Below, in pieces: positions 60,324 to 64,000 of a stretch of DNA of 64,000 bases. The notes under the pieces are model-generated. The model saw nothing but the letters and a program-made list of their open reading frames with translations. It did not search any database and was not told the origin of the DNA. Position numbers and translations under genes: made by a program. Positions within the stretch are counted from its first letter, which is position 1, and every line of letters begins with the position of its first letter. Source of the DNA: Anaerorhabdus sp036636695 (GTDB lineage Bacteria > Bacillota_I > Bacilli_A > Erysipelotrichales > Erysipelotrichaceae); the NCBI RefSeq assembly GCF_036636695.1, contig NZ_JAVWNW010000004.1; one strand, 5' to 3'.

Positions 60324-61550
60324 TTAGTCCATTAACAATTTAATTGCGGTTGCTAAGCCTTTAGTTTTTTCAACTGTGCATGAGCAAATTGCAACACGAA
60401 TACCTAAGTTAACCTTTACTGTAAAAATATGATGATTAATTAGTTTATCATGGATACGATCACGTTGTTCGTTATTTTCACATTGTACGGTAACGAAGAA
60501 TCCTTCTTTATAAGGGTATACAGGTAATTCTATTTTCTTGGCTTCTTCTAAAAAGATTTCACTACGTTGCTTTAATAGATCAATATAATTTTGTTTCTCA
60601 GACATAAAGCTAAAGTAATTATCTGTTGTAACCCAAGTAAAATTATCCATTGCTGCATTTGGAATATTGCTCCAAATAGCACGTGCAAATTTTTCAAATA
60701 CTATTTCTACTTCTCTTACTTTATCTGTATTTTTTGCAAGAAGTACTGCCGCACCACAGCGTAATCCATATGACGTACAAGTTTTAGAACAACTAAATGC
60801 AATACTAATAAGGACATTATCACTAATATTATTAAATGCTTCCATTACTTTTCTTGATTGAGGAATATCATAAGAATAATCAATATAAGCGATGTCATCA
60901 ATAATAATTACAGGTCCTTCCTTTGAACACTCATTTAGGAAAGTAATTACTTGATCCCATTCTTCACGTGTCATGGAATAACCAGTAGGATTATGGCATG
61001 GGTCATTAATAACAACTAAGATTTTCTTTTGCTTATTCATGACGGCACTACAAACCTCTTTGAAACTAGTGAGATTAAAGTGATTCTCTTCGAATAAAGA
61101 ATATGTCTTTACATCAAAATTGTTTTGAGTAGCCATTAGACGATAACTACCCCACGCAATATTTGGAAGAATGACAGTTTCACCAGCATCCAAAATATTT
61201 GAGAATGTCATACTGACTGCACCGCTCCCACCAGGAGTTGCAATGACACTATGTGACAGATTTATATTTGCGCCTTGAGTAATCCATTGATACACTTGTT
61301 CACGATAGGATTCATTTCCAATAAAGCTGGCAGCATATTTTGCTTTGGTACGATCTGGAATTTGGTCATAATGTTCAAATACACTTTTGAATGCGACAAG
61401 TGTTCCATCTTCACCATATAATGATCCAATGGACGCATTTACCACATTTTCTATACCAATTCGTTTTGCTTCTTTATTCGCTAAATCTACTACTGCAAAT
61501 ACAGTATCTTCAATTGGAACTAAGTTTGCTGCTCTTCTTGTAAAAGTCAT
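60324..61550 (-). CDS. Class I/II aminotransferase (aromatic/aspartate type)
   Basis: 408 residues, PLP fold-type I. Cofactor marks: NDPCHNPTGY (182-191), IIIDDIAYIDY and Lys256 in SCSKTCTSYGLRCG. It transaminates an amino acid with 2-oxoglutarate; the exact substrate is uncertain and could be aromatic or aspartate. The start at 61550 follows GAGGGATTTG; the ATG at 61607 is unsupported. Monocistronic. Confidence 0.85.
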   Translation of the reverse strand: MTFTRRAANLVPIEDTVFAVVDLANKEAKRIGIENVVNASIGSLYGEDGTLVAFKSVFEHYDQIPDRTKAKYAASFIGNESYREQVYQWITQGANINLSHSVIATPGGSGAVSMTFSNILDAGETVILPNIAWGSYRLMATQNNFDVKTYSLFEENHFNLTSFKEVCSAVMNKQKKILVVINDPCHNPTGYSMTREEWDQVITFLNECSKEGPVIIIDDIAYIDYSYDIPQSRKVMEAFNNISDNVLISIAFSCSKTCTSYGLRCGAAVLLAKNTDKVREVEIVFEKFARAIWSNIPNAAMDNFTWVTTDNYFSFMSEKQNYIDLLKQRSEIFLEEAKKIELPVYPYKEGFFVTVQCENNEQRDRIHDKLINHHIFTVKVNLGIRVAICSCTVEKTKGLATAIKLLMD

Positions 61551-61666
61551 CTCAAATCCCTCTTTCATCTTATGTATAAGTATAGGTTTTATCATGATTA
61601 AAATCAAGAATAGGTAGATAAAATTTTAAATATCATGTACACTAATTAAAGATTAGGAGTGATAGT

Positions 61667-62002
61667 ATGAACAATTTTTGGCGTAATGTTGGATACCCAC
61701 TATGTGTATTAATTATTGGTGGATTGTTGATAAGATTTTTGAATCCATATGTACCTAACGAAGTAATCATAATCTTGGTTGCTGCTACTTGTTTTGCATT
61801 CGGGGTGAGTTTACATTTTGGAAAGAAAAGCAATGGATGGATACAAAAATTTGTTATTGCATTTTTCTTCTTATTCTTTGTCTTCTGGGACTTAGGAGCA
61901 ATCGTTTTACCACAGTTAAAAAGTATCTTCACATTAGTGGGAATTAATGGATTTGTAATCCACTTATTCTATGTGTTTTGTGGATGGAGCTTTTTTAAAT
62001 AA
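61667..62002 (+). CDS. Small four-helix membrane protein, unknown
   Basis: 111 residues with about four hydrophobic helices (GYPLCVLIIGGLLIRFL, EVIIILVAATCFAFGVSL, KFVIAFFFLFFVFWDLGAIVL, GFVIHLFYVFCGWSF) and a short loop of basic residues between the second and third. No known family recognised. TAGGAG precedes ATG, and a terminator follows the stop. Confidence 0.65.
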   Translation: MNNFWRNVGYPLCVLIIGGLLIRFLNPYVPNEVIIILVAATCFAFGVSLHFGKKSNGWIQKFVIAFFFLFFVFWDLGAIVLPQLKSIFTLVGINGFVIHLFYVFCGWSFFK

Positions 62003-62024
62003 AAAACTGCTAGGCAGTTTTTTT
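62002..62024 (+). terminator. Intrinsic terminator
   Basis: AAAAACTGC pairs with GCAGTTTTT around a TAG loop (62002-62022), T tail. Confidence 0.75.
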
Positions 62025-62122
62025 GTTTCTATGAAAGTTCAGTGTAAAGAAAATGAAAAAAGTATGGCGTTAAGATTTGCTGAACCTTTTTCAGACAGAT
62101 AGATTATTAATCATTTTGTGTA

Positions 62123-62752
62123 TTACTCAAATAATTTAGAACCAATTCGAACAATAGTTGAGTTGTGTTTCAATGCAAGAGAATAATCATCACTCATTCC
62201 CATTGAGCATTCCTTAATTATGTCATTTCCAAAATAGTTTTGTAACATCAAAAAGCATTGGTAAGCTTCTTCAAATATATTTTCGATTTCTTCTGTATTA
62301 TCTGTATGCGGACCCATACACATGATTCCTTTTACTTGTATATTTGAATAGCTTAAACATTTTTCAATGAAAGGAATTGCATCTTCATAACTAAGTCCTG
62401 TTTTGGTATCTTCTTTGGCAAAATTAAATTGAACTAAAATAGGAATTATTTTATTAATGCGTTTTGCTTCAATATCTAATACTTCGACAAGATCTAAACT
62501 TTCTACTGATTCAATGCAAGCAAGATAAGGTAAAACTTTGCGTACCTTATTACGTTGAAGATGGCCAATAAAATGCCACTCAATATCTGCAGGCAAATCA
62601 ACTTTTTGGAGCAATTCTTCTGCTCTATTCTCACCGAACATACGTTGCCCCTTATTGTAATAATACAGTATTTGTTCTTTAGAACGTTTCTTGCTTACAA
62701 CAACTAGTTTTGTAGTTTTTAATTCTTTCAATAAGTCTTCATAATTAATCAT
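62123..62752 (-). CDS. yggS: YggS-family pyridoxal phosphate-binding protein (PLPHP)
   Basis: 209 residues. The PLP lysine lies in VVVSKKRSKEQIL (Lys21 or 22), followed by MFGENRAEELLQK, IEWHFIGHLQRNKVRK and MGMSDDYSLAL, all characteristic of the YggS/PROSC family. It maintains free PLP and has no proven enzyme activity. The start at 62752 has GGTGA at the right spacing. Divergent from the PHP gene. Confidence 0.92.
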   Translation of the reverse strand: MINYEDLLKELKTTKLVVVSKKRSKEQILYYYNKGQRMFGENRAEELLQKVDLPADIEWHFIGHLQRNKVRKVLPYLACIESVESLDLVEVLDIEAKRINKIIPILVQFNFAKEDTKTGLSYEDAIPFIEKCLSYSNIQVKGIMCMGPHTDNTEEIENIFEEAYQCFLMLQNYFGNDIIKECSMGMSDDYSLALKHNSTIVRIGSKLFE

Positions 62753-62812
62753 ATTTATCACCATAACCATTGTATCACGATTATGTTATAATTGAGCAGG
62801 TGGTGATAAAAC

Positions 62813-63694
62813 ATGAAGTGTGATTTACATTGTCATAGTCATTATAGCTTTGATAGTACTCAACCGGTTGAAGATTTAATACGACGCGCTAAGGAAGCTG
62901 GATTAAGTGTTTTAGCAATTACAGACCATAATCTAATAAGTGGTTCATTAGAAGCACTTAAACAAAATGAGGTAGAAATAATTCCAGGAATTGAAATTGA
63001 TTGTTTCTGCAAAGATACAATTATTCATTTAACAGCTTACGGAATGGATCTTACTGATCCGCGTTTTACTGAATGGAAGGAATATTATATTTCAGAATTA
63101 GATAGAATTGGCGTATTACGTTTAAAGTTAATAGAAGAAAAATATAACTGTAAACTTAATGTGGATAAAATAAAATCATATACACATTTTGGTTATCCAT
63201 ATACAAATGTTGAAATTGAAAAAGTCTTATTTGAAGATTGTAATCATCCGGATTTATTGCCTTATCAAATTGGTGATAAAAGCCAAAATCCAATCGCTAA
63301 TTTTTATTGGGATCACCTAGCAATTGGTAAATGGGGTTATGTTGAAATGGTATTACCCAATTACATCGATATTATTAATTGGATTCATGAAATTAAGGGT
63401 GTTATTATTTGTGCCCATCCCAAAGTTACAATTGGTAAAGATATGGATACAATCCAAACATTGATTGATGTAGGAATTGATGGCTTTGAAGTTTACTGTT
63501 CTTATCATGATGAAGAATATGCTAATTTTTATAAAGAAATAGTACAAAAGTATGGATTATTGATGACCTGTGGAAGTGATTATCATGGTGCTACAAAACC
63601 AAATATTGAACTTGGACAAACAGGATATAACGAGGATTGTACACAAATCGTGACAATGCTTAAAGAAAAAATCAAAGAAAAACACAATCAATAG
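62813..63694 (+). CDS. PHP-domain phosphoesterase
   Basis: 293 residues. The metal site opens with DLHCHSHYSFDSTQ (His6, His8), continues ITDHNLI and IPGIEIDC, with VIICAHPKV and GSDYHGA near the end: all PHP motifs. Such proteins hydrolyse phosphate esters, for instance of 3',5'-nucleotide bisphosphates or histidinol phosphate; which one is uncertain. GGTGGTGAT precedes ATG. An extended -10 (TGTTATAAT near 62785) is upstream. Confidence 0.87.
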   Translation: MKCDLHCHSHYSFDSTQPVEDLIRRAKEAGLSVLAITDHNLISGSLEALKQNEVEIIPGIEIDCFCKDTIIHLTAYGMDLTDPRFTEWKEYYISELDRIGVLRLKLIEEKYNCKLNVDKIKSYTHFGYPYTNVEIEKVLFEDCNHPDLLPYQIGDKSQNPIANFYWDHLAIGKWGYVEMVLPNYIDIINWIHEIKGVIICAHPKVTIGKDMDTIQTLIDVGIDGFEVYCSYHDEEYANFYKEIVQKYGLLMTCGSDYHGATKPNIELGQTGYNEDCTQIVTMLKEKIKEKHNQ

Positions 63695-63727
63695 AAATGT
63701 TGTATAATGAAGTGGGGTGAGAAGAAT

Positions 63728-64000
63728 ATGAAAAATAAAAAGTTAGAAAAAGAATTATTGGCACTTATTTTAACCATTGTTTTCTGTATAATTGCGGTTA
63801 GTATTGTACTTCTCATTTTAATAAATACATTTAATGAAAAGAAGAATAACGAAGCACAAATTGTAGAAAAAGCGCCCGTTGTTTTAAATTATAATGCAAG
63901 TATATTCTATGGTGGAAAAGTAGATATTGATAAAAACTTAATAAAAGGATATACAATTGATGATGAAATGGATTTTTATTCACTTTTCAGTTCAATTGAA
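63728..64000 (+). CDS. Membrane-anchored protein, unknown (runs off the window)
   Basis: The first 91 codons are in the window with no stop before 64000. After MKNKKLEKELLALI there is one long hydrophobic helix (about 10-34) and then a polar segment. GGGGTGAG stands upstream, and a TATAAT at 63703-63708 suggests its own promoter. Nothing in the visible part identifies the function. Confidence 0.7.
   Translation, partial: MKNKKLEKELLALILTIVFCIIAVSIVLLILINTFNEKKNNEAQIVEKAPVVLNYNASIFYGGKVDIDKNLIKGYTIDDEMDFYSLFSSIE

Noticed and set aside
1..64000. CRISPR arrays, insertion sequences, prophage, rRNA or tRNA genes
   Set aside because: No regular repeat arrays, transposase or integrase frames, or stable-RNA genes were seen on either strand.

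Overview
The window is a gene-dense, AT-rich chromosomal stretch (no rRNA, tRNA, IS element, prophage or CRISPR seen) from a low-GC Gram-positive bacterium. Canonical AGGAGG-type ribosome sites, TTGACA/TATAAT promoters (often with an extended TGn -10), U-tailed hairpin terminators, a catabolite (cre) site, lipoprotein signal peptides, CarD, RpiR, YoaP and YwbE homologues all fit Bacillota. A class III ribonucleotide reductase with its activase, an Fe-S cysteine desulfidase, a flavodoxin and many short operons suggest an anaerobe or facultative anaerobe. My guess is Erysipelotrichia, but the sequence alone does not prove that.

Layout. 1-7.6 kb: end of guaA, a hydrolase, a YoaP-like acetyltransferase, a SRPBCC protein, a DEAD-box RNA helicase behind a terminator-like leader with ywbE, a PAS-GGDEF cyclase and an ABC-F protein. 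7.7-11.3 kb: minus-strand regulator, GH13 enzyme, flavodoxin and HAD phosphatase, with an acetyltransferase relic. 11.4-15.1 kb: AraC regulator and a cre-preceded operon of esterase, ROK kinase and PAP2 phosphatase. 15.2-17.4 kb: VOC, metallo-hydrolase, a lone FakA-like domain, then a divergent NDK with a TfoX-N protein. 17.5-22.2 kb: amino-sugar island, murQ divergent from an RpiR regulator, PTS IIB, a fused PTS IIC-IID and nanE. 22.36-22.65 kb: a promoter-driven, gene-free stretch that folds into hairpins and a pseudoknot, the best candidate here for an undescribed or unassigned structured RNA; a C39-like lipoprotein follows. 23.7-30.6 kb: ArsP_2-type exporter, MarR-MATE-ABC-ABC efflux operon, RimL-like acetyltransferase. 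30.6-34.4 kb: oxidative pentose phosphate operon (pgl, gnd, zwf). 34.4-41.5 kb: pepD, a 47-residue membrane protein, paired half-size ChrA, CarD, a lipoprotein, an amidohydrolase and cysteine desulfidase. 41.5-47.8 kb: threonine/aspartate pathway in two divergent operons (thrC-thrB-thrR and hom-ask-asd) around one palindromic control region. 47.9-53.8 kb: a lipoprotein and a complete branched-chain amino-acid ABC operon ending in a CBS-ACT protein. 54.6-59.1 kb: cobalamin riboswitch, adenosyltransferase-like protein, ECF S component, DUF4430 transcobalamin-like protein, and nrdD-nrdG with no visible terminator before them. 59.2-64 kb: threonine aldolase, an aminotransferase, a small membrane protein, YggS, a PHP phosphoesterase and the start of a membrane protein.

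Together the genes describe an amino-sugar-using, amino-acid-handling anaerobe. Threonine is made from aspartate and can be cleaved by the aldolase; branched-chain amino acids are imported; NADPH is made by the oxidative pentose phosphate branch; and cobalamin supply appears to control its own uptake genes and perhaps the anaerobic nucleotide reductase. All names come from reading motifs by eye; no database search was run.
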